Source: Acidobacteriota bacterium (GTDB lineage: Bacteria; Acidobacteriota; Vicinamibacteria; Fen-336). Taken from it: a stretch of 64,000 nucleotides of DNA. The stretch is from NCBI GenBank assembly GCA_022340585.1, contig JAJDNS010000146.1:1-64000 (forward strand), given 5' to 3'. Shown here piece after piece: positions 8,894 to 17,476 of this stretch. The stretch's first letter is position 1. Every line of letters starts with the position of its first letter. The position numbers and the translations under genes are program-made. Under the pieces are notes generated by a model, which was not told the DNA's origin, made no database searches, and saw only the letters and a program-made list of their open reading frames with translations.

Positions 8894-8909
8894 TTTTCGG
8901 TTGTCCGTT

Positions 8910-8984
8910 GGGCGGTTAGCTCAGCGGTAGAGCACTGGTCTTACACGCCGGGTGTCACAGGTTCGAATCCTGTACCGCCCACCA
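8910..8984 (+). tRNA. tRNA-Val (UAC)
   Basis: The cloverleaf folds cleanly. Acceptor GGGCGGT (8910-8916) pairs with ACCGCCC (8974-8980); the D stem GCTC pairs with GAGC; the anticodon stem CTGGT pairs with GCCGG around the loop CTTACAC, giving anticodon TAC; the T arm has GTTCGAATC. The discriminator is A and CCA is encoded at 8982-8984. Confidence 0.95.
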
Positions 8985-9019
8985 GGATCTCCTCCCGAGG
9001 ACCCGGCGAGCACCCCTGC

Positions 9020-9096
<77 letters not shown>

Positions 9097-9403
9097 GATC
9101 ACTCAGCGGACAGCGCGTCTGCCCTTCTGTCGACTCGCTGGCGCGCGGAGTCCGAGCCCCGTCTCTCATCGACTCTCTCTGGCCGCCGATTCGGAGGACC
9201 GGCGCCATGGCCGGCGTCAGGTGGAGACCGGAGGGGACGGGAGAGTCCTCCCCGCAGTGGGGCCCGGCTGTCCTGCTAGAATACCGGTCAGGGATTCTCA
9301 TGGGGGCCTCATCACCGCCGGCGCCCGCGACGACTCGGCCGACCGGGGACCTCCGCTCGCCGAGGACCCGGGTCCCGGGATCCCACCAGAATCGAGGCCA
9401 GCC
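9097..9403. other. Gap between tRNA-Asp and the PqqD-like gene
   Basis: About 307 nt with no gene I can support. A TAGAAT hexamer at 9277-9282 could be the -10 box for the following gene, leaving a leader of roughly 115 nt. A short GACAG/CTGTC inverted repeat just after the tRNA has no T-run and is not a convincing terminator. Confidence 0.5.
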
Positions 9404-9928
9404 ATGAACCCCCGTGCACGTCGTGAGGGCCTGGTCGTGAGGCCGCTGCCGGACGAGCTGGTCGTCTACGACCTCCAGCGCCACCAGGCCCACTGCCTCA
9501 ACCGCACCGCCGCGCTGGTCTTCCGCCGTGCCGACGGGCAGCACACGGTGGGCGACATTGCCGGCGTCCTGCGCCGCGAGCTGAAGATCCCCGACACGGA
9601 ACGTCTGGCCTGGCTCGCCCTCCACCGCCTCGACCGGGCCCATCTGCTGGATCAGGTTCCGGCGCCCCCCTCCGGGCTCGCGGGCGCCAGCCGTCGCGAC
9701 CTGCTGCGTCGCGCCGGCCTGGCCGCGGCGCTGCTGCCGGCGGTCGCCTCGATCCTCGCCCCCACCGCCGCCGAGGCCGCCAACACGTGCGTTCAGGACT
9801 GCACCGGCCAGGGCTTCGGCGTGCCCTGCTACAACAACAACTCGAGCGACTGCGGGATCATCTGCGCCTGCGACGGGGCGGGCAGCTGCCTCGACAACCA
9901 GGGCCTGGGGTCGGGAACCTGCCCGTAG
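9404..9928 (+). CDS. PqqD-like (RRE) domain fused to Tat-like signal and 8-Cys tail
   Basis: A 174-residue protein in three parts. Residues about 5-85 match the PqqD fold (LPDELVVYDLQRHQAHCLNRTAALVF, then DIAGVLRRELKI), the RiPP recognition element that binds leader peptides. Residues about 104-132 have a twin-arginine-like motif SRRDLLRRAG and a hydrophobic core ending in an AEA cleavage-like site. The last ~46 residues contain eight cysteines in a Gly/Asn/Asp-rich context. No radical SAM maturase or other RiPP enzyme is in the window. PqqD chaperones are normally cytoplasmic and end after the first part, so this internal export signal and Cys-rich tail are unusual. The ATG at 9404 is chosen because the in-frame upstream sequence is tRNA and intergenic. 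Confidence 0.75.
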   Translation: MNPRARREGLVVRPLPDELVVYDLQRHQAHCLNRTAALVFRRADGQHTVGDIAGVLRRELKIPDTERLAWLALHRLDRAHLLDQVPAPPSGLAGASRRDLLRRAGLAAALLPAVASILAPTAAEAANTCVQDCTGQGFGVPCYNNNSSDCGIICACDGAGSCLDNQGLGSGTCP

Positions 9929-9962
9929 GCCCGTCCGCTCGGCTCAACCGCCGCGTCGAACG

Positions 9963-12900
9963 CTACTCCAGCCTGAGCGCGGGGTCGGCGAGGAGCTGGT
10001 AGACGGCCAGCAGCTCAGGCCGGGCCCCGGTTTCGGCGTAGGCGACCTGGGCCGCCAGAATCGCGTCGCCGAGCCGCTCGTGACGGCCGGAGGCCAGCTC
10101 TTCGATGACGGCGTGGTGGTAGAGGGTGGCGGCCCAGTTCTGGCTCATGCTGCTCGGTGAGAAGGCGCCCACCACGCCCTTGCCCTCGGCTTTCAGCAGC
10201 TCCTCGGCGAGGGCGTTGTTCCCCGCGGGCAGGTGGAAGTAGCCGTTGAGGCAGTTCACGGTGAGCAGGAACGGCTGCTGCTCCTGCGGGGCCAGGTTCG
10301 CCACGTCCTGGGTATTGAGCAGGTTCTCCGAGGCCCAGATCACGACCGAGCCGTGGCCGAAGTAGCTCATCAGCGACGAGCCGGCGTCGAAGGCCGCCGC
10401 GATCGCCGGGCGCGTGCCGTCGCCGAGCTGGCTCAGGTAGATCCGATCCACCTCGTGACCGGCAGCCAGGAGGATCTCGGCGGCGTGGTCGGCATCGCTG
10501 TCGAAGTCGCCTTCCGCGTCCGGGTTGTCGGCGATCAACACCGCGCGGCCGCCCAGGTCGAAGCCCCCGTTCTCCCAGGCGAGCACCTTGTGCACCAGGG
10601 TCTCGGCCTGCTCCAGGCTCTGGGCCGGCAGCCGGCCCAGGGCCAGGTCCGGGAGCAGGTCGTCCCCGTTGACTGACGCGTAGGCGGGGTCGGAGACCGT
10701 CCACAGGTACGGGTCCCTCACAATGAAGGGCGGCACCTGGTTCTCGATGCCGGTGCCCAGGTAGCCCTTGAAGTCGTAGGTCGCGTCACCCAGGAGCAGC
10801 ACGTAGCGCGGGGCCTTCCGCCAGGAGTGGTACGCGTGGCCCAGGAAGCTCCTGAGGGCCTCCGGGTGGCCCTCTCCGTGTCCGAACTCGTCGAAGACAT
10901 CCTCGATGGCGACGGCGTCGCTCTCGAGCCCCTGGTGGCGGCGCTGAGCGAGCAGTGGCCGGGCGGCGTTCAGGTACTCCCGCGGCCCGATGATCAGGTA
11001 GTCGGCTCGACGACGTGGATCCCTCAGATTGCTCGCCCGGGCCGGCCGTACCTCCGGCCGTCGCACCGCCTCGGGCGAGACCGCCAGGTAGCGACGGCCG
11101 GACTCGACCCGGAAGCTCAGTCCCCGGGGCGCGGCCCACGCCCCGATCAGCCAGCGCGGCACGGGTTCCGTCGTGTCCAGGACCCGGGACCCGGCGCCGA
11201 GCCCCTGGATCTGCGCGACACCGCCCTGGCCGAACCGCCCCTGGAGCTCTTGGGCTGAGGCCACCAGCCTCCGCGGGTAGGTCAGGTCGAAGCGATCCAG
11301 GATTGCCAGGGAGTTGGCGGCCCCGGTGTCGCCCAGGTTCTCGATCTCCAGGGTGTTCTCCCCGTCGCGGAGGATCCCGTGATCGACGTCAGCCTCCAGC
11401 AGGTAGGGTTGCTTGCCGTCCCAGCTCGCCTCGCCGACCCGATAGCCGTTGACGCTGACCGCCAGGTGATGGTCGGGGTCGGCCGGATAGTCGCTGCCCC
11501 CGTGCAGCCAGACCTGGAGGCGGGCCGGCTCGCTCGTTCCCGCGAGGGCATCGACCGGGAAGGAGTAGCTCTTCAGCTCGTGCGACGGCAGGTAGTCCCA
11601 GTACCAGAGGTTCTCGGTCGTCAGGAGAGTGGGCTGGTAGAGCCGGTTCACCTCCTGCTGCTCCAGCTGCCAGTAGTGCGGCACCAGCGCGCCGTGAGGG
11701 GTCACGCTCTGCACCGGCATCCGCGTCCCGTCACCCGAGAGCGACAGCTCGTAGACGGCCTCGGGCCCGTGGGGGTTCAGGGCGGCGCCTTCGCTGGCGA
11801 AGTACAGCACCGATCCCCGGCCGAAGCGCCGACCCGCGGGCTCCACGTGGAACGCCACCGGCTCCCCCTGACGGCTCAGCGCCAGGTCGGAAGGCCGCAC
11901 CCTCCGACCGGCAAAGAGCTCCTCGAAGCGAACAGCGTACAGCCCGGGATCGCGGACCGCCAGGCGCGCCACCACACCCTCGGCCGGACGGCAGCGTCCC
12001 CGCCGCCGGGGCCGGCGCCCATAGCGGCCGCCCCGGCTGTGCTCGCCACTCTCCGGGCCGGCAAACACCACCGTGACCCGCAGCCGCCGGGCCAGGAGAA
12101 GGCGTCCCGAGGATCGGTCCCAGCGCAGGGGAGAGAGCGCCAGCTGCGCCTTTTTCACGTCGCCCTGGAAGGCCGTGCCCAGGATCCGCGCGGCCTTCTC
12201 GGGATACAGGCCCGGCCCCCCGAAGGCGGCTCCGGCGGCCCGTCGTCGCCGGCCGGCCACCAGGAGACCCCCCTCGTCCTGGAAGAGCTCGTGTTCCCCG
12301 GTGACCTCCGGACGCAGCCCGGTGAAGGCCCGCACGCCACGGGCGACCACCGTCGCCAGCCGCACCTTCCGGCCGGCCACCGCCTCCAGCCAGGTCAGCC
12401 GGACCGGCAGCGCCGGGGCCCCCGGCTCGTCCGCCTCTTCGAAGCCCGGGATCGACAGCCACACGCTGCCGTTCTCCCCCGCGAAGGCGTAGAAGCCCCC
12501 GGTCTCGAGCTCCAATACGGCGTGACGGGGCCCCCGCTTCACCACCCGCAACGAGGTCGCCTCCGGATCCCCGTACGCCACCCACGCCCGGGCCTCTGGC
12601 GCGGGATCCTCGGGCTCGTCCTCCTCACCAGTCGGGTCGAGGCCCACACCTCCCCCGGGGAACGGCGTGGCCGACACCGGGCCGTGTCGCTCGGTGTAGC
12701 CCGTCGTCTCCACGTCCTCGAGCTGGTAGAAGTAGGTCACGCCATTGGAGAGACCCGGGTCCAGATAGCTGTAGCGCGCCCCCTCCGGGGACGAGCCCAG
12801 ACCGGGGATCAGGGTCCTGGTGAGGCGCTCCCAGGGCCCTTCCGGCGCCATCGCCCGGTAGAGGTGGAAGCCCAGGTTGTCCACCTCCGAGCCCGTCTCC

Positions 12901-14672
12901 CACCGCAGGTCGACCCTCCCGTCTCCCGGCACCGCCTCGAAGGAGACCAGCTCCACGGCCGTCACGCCGCAGGCGGCCATGTCGATGGCCTCGTTGCTGG
13001 CCACGCTGGCGAGCTGGTAGGTGCCCAGCGCCGAGGGCACGACGGCCTTCAAGACGGTGCTGCGGGCACCGCCGACGCTGACGTAGCTGACCCGGATCAC
13101 GACCGGGGTGTTCTCGTCGCGCCCCCCCGTCGACGGAATCCCGAAGTGGACCCGGGCCGGGTCCTGGGATCCGTGGCCGCGACCCCCGTTCACCTCGCGC
13201 AGGCCGCTGATCGGGGCCCCGGTGCAGTCGAGCAGCCGCAGCGTCGCGCCGATGGCCGGCCGGCTCACCCCGCCCTGCACGTAGAGCGCGTCGACCATGA
13301 GGTAGGTGCTGGTGTTCGTGTCGTTGCGCCACAGCTCGTTGGTGCTGCGGTTGATCGTGAGGTCGAGGTCGCCGTCGTTGTCGTAGTCGCCGAAGGCGAC
13401 ACCCTCGCTGTTGCCCAGCCCGAAGTTGGCCGGCGAGATGTCGGTGAAGCTGAAGCCGCCGTCGTTGCGGAAGAGCTGATCGGCCGCCCCGCCGCCGAGC
13501 ATCAGGTCGAGGTCGCCGTCGTTGTCGACGTCGCCGCAGGCCACGCCGTCCACGCCACCGCCGGCGGTGTTGATCCCGACCGGGACGCCTCGAGCGGCGA
13601 ACACCCCCGGGGCGGTCTGCTCCCAGATCTGGTTGGGGTCGTTGTCGGTCCAGAAGACGTCGAGGTCGCCGTCGTCGTCGAAGTCGCACATCGCCACGCC
13701 GCCCTTGTTGCCGTTGGAGGCGACCTGGTCGAAGCCCACGTTCGGAGCCACCGCGGGGTCGGGGTTGGTGAACGTCCCGCCGCCGTTCAGCAACAGGTCG
13801 GGGGTGGCGCTCTTGCGCAGCAGCACGTCGACGTCGCCGTCGTCGTCGATGTCCCCGAAGGCGGCGTAGTCCCCGTTGCCCCCGCCAGCGGTGGGCAGCC
13901 CCGCGGGCGTGGGATCGGCGTGAACGAGACTGCTGCCGCCGTCGTTGCGAAAGAGCTGGACCCCGCCGTCGTGGTTGTCGGCGATCAGGTCCAGGTCGCC
14001 GTCGCCGTCGTAGTCGATCCAGCCCATCCCCTCGGTGTTGAAGACCGTCTGCGCGGGCGGGTTCGTCGTGGCGTTGAAGACCTGGCTGGGTGCCCCGGCG
14101 GAGCCAAAGACACTCCAGGCCGGACAGCCGCCGCCCGGCCCGGGGCCGGGACCGTTGTTGAGGTAGACCTCGACCGCGGTGTTGTCGTTGCGGGCGAAGT
14201 CGAGGTCGCCGTCGGCGTCGAAGTCGGCCCACACCATCGCGCGCTCCAGGGCGGCGCTGGTCAGCCCCGGGGCCAGACACGCGGTGACGTCGGTGAAGGT
14301 CCCAGCGCAGCTGCCTCCCGAGACGTCCTGCATCAGCAGGCGCGAGCCGACCGCGGCGGAGCTCGTGTTGACGGCCAGATCCAGGCAGGTGTCGTTGTTC
14401 CAGTCGGCCCAGGCCAGGCCCCCGTCCTTGGTGCCGCCCACGTTGATGGCCCCGGAGCTCGCGGTCACGTTGGTGAACTGCGCCTCCGCCGTCCCCGCCC
14501 AGAGCAGCGCCACCAGCGTGAGCCCGATCTGGACCAGCCCGGACGCATTCCTCGTGGTCGACGGAGGCGTGCCCCGGCGTCGTCGCGCGTGGTCACGGTC
14601 TCTGCTCCCGCCGTGCCACCGCCGAACTGAACTCAGGAGGCGTTCGGTGACCGTCGCGCGTGCCCTCGGCAT
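9963..14672 (-). CDS. Giant secreted FG-GAP / fibronectin III / gingipain-type (C25) cysteine protease
   Basis: About 1569 residues. After a hydrophobic export segment (LVQIGLTLVALLWAGTAEA, about 45-65) come at least six FG-GAP/VCBS repeats with D-x-D-x-D-G-D-x-D calcium loops (for example DYDGDGDLDL), to about 450. A fibronectin-III-like module (about 570-680) and Ig-like regions follow, then a C-terminal peptidase C25 domain (about 1220-1569). The catalytic pair is visible as His in YFGHG (about 1437) and Cys in VNCLNG (about 1472). Gingipain-type enzymes cleave extracellular proteins. The ATG at 14672 is chosen over a TTG at 14690; the N-terminal region before the hydrophobic core is unusually long and basic. 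It ends 35 nt from the convergent PqqD-like gene. Confidence 0.85.
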   Translation of the reverse strand: MPRARATVTERLLSSVRRWHGGSRDRDHARRRRGTPPSTTRNASGLVQIGLTLVALLWAGTAEAQFTNVTASSGAINVGGTKDGGLAWADWNNDTCLDLAVNTSSAAVGSRLLMQDVSGGSCAGTFTDVTACLAPGLTSAALERAMVWADFDADGDLDFARNDNTAVEVYLNNGPGPGPGGGCPAWSVFGSAGAPSQVFNATTNPPAQTVFNTEGMGWIDYDGDGDLDLIADNHDGGVQLFRNDGGSSLVHADPTPAGLPTAGGGNGDYAAFGDIDDDGDVDVLLRKSATPDLLLNGGGTFTNPDPAVAPNVGFDQVASNGNKGGVAMCDFDDDGDLDVFWTDNDPNQIWEQTAPGVFAARGVPVGINTAGGGVDGVACGDVDNDGDLDLMLGGGAADQLFRNDGGFSFTDISPANFGLGNSEGVAFGDYDNDGDLDLTINRSTNELWRNDTNTSTYLMVDALYVQGGVSRPAIGATLRLLDCTGAPISGLREVNGGRGHGSQDPARVHFGIPSTGGRDENTPVVIRVSYVSVGGARSTVLKAVVPSALGTYQLASVASNEAIDMAACGVTAVELVSFEAVPGDGRVDLRWETGSEVDNLGFHLYRAMAPEGPWERLTRTLIPGLGSSPEGARYSYLDPGLSNGVTYFYQLEDVETTGYTERHGPVSATPFPGGGVGLDPTGEEDEPEDPAPEARAWVAYGDPEATSLRVVKRGPRHAVLELETGGFYAFAGENGSVWLSIPGFEEADEPGAPALPVRLTWLEAVAGRKVRLATVVARGVRAFTGLRPEVTGEHELFQDEGGLLVAGRRRRAAGAAFGGPGLYPEKAARILGTAFQGDVKKAQLALSPLRWDRSSGRLLLARRLRVTVVFAGPESGEHSRGGRYGRRPRRRGRCRPAEGVVARLAVRDPGLYAVRFEELFAGRRVRPSDLALSRQGEPVAFHVEPAGRRFGRGSVLYFASEGAALNPHGPEAVYELSLSGDGTRMPVQSVTPHGALVPHYWQLEQQEVNRLYQPTLLTTENLWYWDYLPSHELKSYSFPVDALAGTSEPARLQVWLHGGSDYPADPDHHLAVSVNGYRVGEASWDGKQPYLLEADVDHGILRDGENTLEIENLGDTGAANSLAILDRFDLTYPRRLVASAQELQGRFGQGGVAQIQGLGAGSRVLDTTEPVPRWLIGAWAAPRGLSFRVESGRRYLAVSPEAVRRPEVRPARASNLRDPRRRADYLIIGPREYLNAARPLLAQRRHQGLESDAVAIEDVFDEFGHGEGHPEALRSFLGHAYHSWRKAPRYVLLLGDATYDFKGYLGTGIENQVPPFIVRDPYLWTVSDPAYASVNGDDLLPDLALGRLPAQSLEQAETLVHKVLAWENGGFDLGGRAVLIADNPDAEGDFDSDADHAAEILLAAGHEVDRIYLSQLGDGTRPAIAAAFDAGSSLMSYFGHGSVVIWASENLLNTQDVANLAPQEQQPFLLTVNCLNGYFHLPAGNNALAEELLKAEGKGVVGAFSPSSMSQNWAATLYHHAVIEELASGRHERLGDAILAAQVAYAETGARPELLAVYQLLADPALRLE

Positions 14673-14825
14673 CGTGAGTCTCAATGGCAACTGTGGTACC
14701 CGATCGTGGGCTATGGAACTGCCATTCTAGCGGTCATTTGGGTGAAAGGGCCAGGGGCCAGAATCCGTTCAGGAACCCCTCATTCCGGTGGTGGCGAAGG
14801 GACGTGGGCCAGCGGCCCGCGGAGC

Positions 14826-16271
14826 TCAAGGGGCCGGGGTCAGCTCGAAGGTGAAGACAATGCGCTCCCCGGGGCGGCCGGTGAAGGCGAAGACCACCTC
14901 GCTGGGGGAGACACCGACGGTCTGGCCGGCCACGACCCGGAGGCCCTCGACCGGGAGTCGGGTGGCCGTGAGGTCGAAGCGCCAGCTCCCCTCCTCACCC
15001 TTTCCGTCGACGAGCAGGGCCTCGATGCGGTTGCTCCCTGGTTGACCCCGGGCAGTGATCCGACTGTGCCCGGTCCCCACGAAGGAAGACTCTGATCCGT
15101 TCAGGATGATCTGGCCGGTGGCGCCGGGAACCGTGAGCTGGCTGTCCAGGCTGACCGCGCCCGTCGGCTGGGAGGGGGACGCCTCGGGCTCGCGGGTTGG
15201 CGTCGCCGAGGCGTCCTCCGGCTCCCCCTGCCCCCCGCTGCTCTTGAGGACGGCGGTGGCAATGGTGAGGGGGACGGTGGCGCACTCCGGCGGGTTCTGA
15301 CCGTCGTCCACGCAGAGCTCGGGGTGGAAGGTGCCCACGTCGGCGTAGGTGTACTGCGTGCTGCACGCCGCCCCCGCGTAGGACGCGGTCGGGTCGTTGG
15401 CCTGGTCGTCGAAGAAGACGGTGTACCAGAGGGGGTCGCTGTCCGGATCGAAGCTGCCGCACAGGTTGAAGGTCACTGGATCGTCTTCCGGCGCACTCGC
15501 GGGGACGTTGTACTTGAGCACCGGCGGCTGGTTGGGGGGCAGAGTCGTCGTCGTGGTGGGAGGAGGGGTCGGCGACGGCGACGGCGTCGGCTCTGGCCCG
15601 GGTTCGGGGCCGGGCGCGGGAGTGGGAGGGGGAGTGGGAGTGGGCGACGGCTCCGGGCCGCCCACCGGCGGCCGCGACGGTGGCTCGGCCGGGTCCTCGC
15701 TCCCCCCGCCGGCGATCGCGATGCCTCCGACCGCCGCCCCGGCGCCGACGACCCCGGCCACGACCACGCCCGTCGAGATCCCCCCGCCGATGCCCGCTGC
15801 CGCGAATCCCTGAGGGACTCCGGCCAGGCCGGCCGCGGACCCCACGACGACGTTCGCCTTGTCGAGAAACGGGGCCAGGAGTCCCTCGCAGTCGCCCTCG
15901 TCCTGCACCACGACGGGGTCGAACTCCCGGGTCACCGTCTCGGTGAAGTCGCGGCTCGTCGCCTCGACGTAGTAGTCGACTCTCCCGATCTCCAGGGTCG
16001 GCTTGGGGAGCACCCCGGCGAAGCAGGGAGCTTCCTCGGCCATGTCGACGTAGTACCAGTCCACGGTCCGGTGGGCCCGGAAGAAAACCCGGGCCCGGGC
16101 GAGGTCCGAGCGAGGCGAGAAACACGCGAGCAGCCGGGGGTGCTTCCCGGCCACCAGGCAGGAGACCGGATCGTGCTGGATCTCCAGGTCCGTGTCCCCG
16201 CTCACGGTGGTCCCCTGCGGGCCGGCGGAAGCGGGGGCGAGGAGGGCCAGGACACAGATGGCGGCGGCCAC
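14826..16271 (-). CDS. Secreted Pro/Thr-rich protein with PKD-like domain
   Basis: About 481 residues from the GTG at 16271, which gives a compact signal peptide (MAAAICVLALLAPASA). An N-terminal Cys-containing region (to about 130) is followed by a Gly/Ala hydrophobic stretch (about 150-185, membrane-like), a Pro/Thr/Glu linker, a Cys-containing PKD-like beta domain (NQPPVLKYNVPAS, FDPDSDPLWYTVFF) and a C-terminal beta domain. I do not recognise a specific function; it looks like an envelope-anchored or surface protein. A GTG at 16355 is in frame but would translate the palindromic element at 16282-16352, so the shorter start is preferred. Confidence 0.65.
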   Translation of the reverse strand: MAAAICVLALLAPASAGPQGTTVSGDTDLEIQHDPVSCLVAGKHPRLLACFSPRSDLARARVFFRAHRTVDWYYVDMAEEAPCFAGVLPKPTLEIGRVDYYVEATSRDFTETVTREFDPVVVQDEGDCEGLLAPFLDKANVVVGSAAGLAGVPQGFAAAGIGGGISTGVVVAGVVGAGAAVGGIAIAGGGSEDPAEPPSRPPVGGPEPSPTPTPPPTPAPGPEPGPEPTPSPSPTPPPTTTTTLPPNQPPVLKYNVPASAPEDDPVTFNLCGSFDPDSDPLWYTVFFDDQANDPTASYAGAACSTQYTYADVGTFHPELCVDDGQNPPECATVPLTIATAVLKSSGGQGEPEDASATPTREPEASPSQPTGAVSLDSQLTVPGATGQIILNGSESSFVGTGHSRITARGQPGSNRIEALLVDGKGEEGSWRFDLTATRLPVEGLRVVAGQTVGVSPSEVVFAFTGRPGERIVFTFELTPAP

Positions 16272-16281
16272 CTCTCTGCTC

Positions 16282-16352
16282 AGGACACGATCGCCATGGC
16301 GGAATCGTGTCCCTGGCCAAGGCCTCCGCCCGCAGGCCGGTTCGGTCCTCAC
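16282..16352 (+). repeat. 71-bp palindromic dispersed element, copy 1
   Basis: The core is an inverted repeat GGACACGAT (16283-16291) / ATCGTGTCC (16304-16312) enclosing CGCCATGGCG, itself palindromic. A flanking arm runs to 16352. The same 71 bp recurs at 57856-57926 in the opposite orientation with about 63 of 71 matches by eye. Both copies sit just upstream of minus-strand envelope-protein genes. Confidence 0.75.
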
Positions 16353-16563
16353 CACGGCTCCCTTTGCCCTCGCCGCGAGCGCAACTGCAGACCTCCGTCC
16401 GGCCGCTCGCCTGACACGACGACCGCTGACCGGAAAATGTGCAAGAGACGTGCCGTGGGCGTCGCAGTCGGTATCTGAACATCCGTCAGCAGATTAGCTC
16501 CCCCATGGACCCTTCGGCCGGTGTCCGGCGTGTCCGGATCACGGCCAGAATCGGGACGACCGC

Positions 16564-16998
16564 TCAAGTCTCGTCGTGCCCGCCCCGGCGTCGCTCCCGC
16601 TTGCGGGCGCCCCGCAGCCGTTTCTCGCGGAGCCGCTGCTCGACGGCCCCGGCGGACGGACGGGTGGCCCGGCGCCGCTTCGGGCCCACCAGGGCGCGGG
16701 CCACCAGGCGTCGGACCTTCTCGCGAGCGTCCTCGAGGTTGCGGGCCTGGTCGCGGGTGCGCTGGCTGGTGACGAGGAGCCGTCCGCGGGAGTCGACGCG
16801 TGTCGCGGCCAGGGCCCCGAGCCGGGCGCGCGCCGCGGCGTCGAGACCCTCGACCTCCTCGAGCCTGACCCGCAGCTCCACCTTGGAGGCGACCTTGTTC
16901 ACGTTCTGGCCCCCGGGGCCCGAGGAGCGAACGGCACGCCAGCTGATCGCCCCCCCGGGCACGCGGACGCCCCGGCTGATCCGAATCGGCTCGGCCAC
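16564..16998 (-). CDS. arfB: Ribosome-rescue peptidyl-tRNA hydrolase ArfB (YaeJ)
   Basis: About 144 residues from the GTG at 16998, a normal length for ArfB. The release-factor-like catalytic loop is RSSGPGGQNVNKV (GGQ near residue 35), followed by the conserved ELR....L and a long Arg/Lys-rich C-terminal tail (KRLRGARKRERRRGGHDET) that enters the empty mRNA channel of stalled ribosomes. It hydrolyses peptidyl-tRNA on non-stop complexes. The open frame continues upstream to 17130, but that part looks non-coding and the family begins near IRISRGV. Confidence 0.88.
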   Translation of the reverse strand: MAEPIRISRGVRVPGGAISWRAVRSSGPGGQNVNKVASKVELRVRLEEVEGLDAAARARLGALAATRVDSRGRLLVTSQRTRDQARNLEDAREKVRRLVARALVGPKRRRATRPSAGAVEQRLREKRLRGARKRERRRGGHDET

Positions 16999-17205
16999 GG
17001 CTGGAAAGCTAGACGGCGGCGCTCGAACGGTCAACCCCGGTCTGGCGGCACCAGGGGCCGCAGATATGGTAGGCTTGACAGCGTTCTCTAGTAGCCGTTG
17101 ATCTGGCGTTCGTCGGTAGGGGCCGTCCAATGGGGGACGGTGTCGTGATCGTGGGCGCGCAGGCGACGTAGCGGACTAGGCAGGGCCGAAGGAGGCCCGA
17201 CGTTC

Positions 17206-17406
17206 ATGATTGAAGGCACCGTCAAGTGGTTCAATGAGTCCAAGGGTTTCGGTTTCCTCTCGCAGGAGGGTGGTCCGGACGTCTTCGTCCACCACACCGA
17301 GATCCGGAGTGAAGGTTACCGGACCCTCAGCGAGGGTCAGAAGGTTCAGTTCGAGGTCGTCGACAGCCCCAAGGGCCCGCGCGCCGCGAACGTGACCCCG
17401 CTCTAA
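17206..17406 (+). CDS. csp: Cold-shock / CspA-family nucleic-acid-binding protein
   Basis: A 66-residue OB-fold protein with RNP1 KGFGFLSQ and RNP2 VFVHHT motifs and the standard [11 protein letters not shown] start. It binds single-stranded RNA/DNA as an RNA chaperone. ATG is preceded by GGAGG. The roughly 100-nt stretch before it with no gene (17100-17205) is consistent with the long structured leader common in cold-shock genes; a TTGACA occurs at 17075-17080. A strong terminator follows 20 nt after the stop. Confidence 0.93.
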   Translation: MIEGTVKWFNESKGFGFLSQEGGPDVFVHHTEIRSEGYRTLSEGQKVQFEVVDSPKGPRAANVTPL

Positions 17407-17427
17407 CGGGACACGACCAACTCGACA

Positions 17428-17457
17428 AGGCCCGGGGCCAGCGCCTCGGGCCTTTTT
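17428..17457 (+). terminator. Intrinsic terminator after csp
   Basis: Stem AGGCCCG (17428-17434) pairs with CGGGCCT (17447-17453) around a 12-nt loop, followed by five T residues (17453-17457). A textbook rho-independent terminator. Confidence 0.85.
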
Positions 17458-17476
17458 CTATGGCCAGGAGTCCGAG

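Noticed and set aside
9404-9928. A complete RiPP biosynthetic cluster
   Set aside because: Only a PqqD-like domain is present; neighbours are tRNAs and a protease gene, with no radical SAM, YcaO, lanthionine synthetase or dedicated transporter.
11379-14630. Long plus-strand open frame (over 1000 codons) opposite the C25 protease gene
   Set aside because: It is antisense to a clearly coding gene with seven or so calcium-loop repeats and a catalytic domain; its product is low-complexity Arg/Gly/Val/His without motifs. High GC produces such shadows.
16272-16355. N-terminal extension of the Pro/Thr-rich secreted protein to the GTG at 16355
   Set aside because: The extension is the translated palindromic element, also found at 57.9 kb outside any gene; the downstream GTG gives a normal signal peptide.
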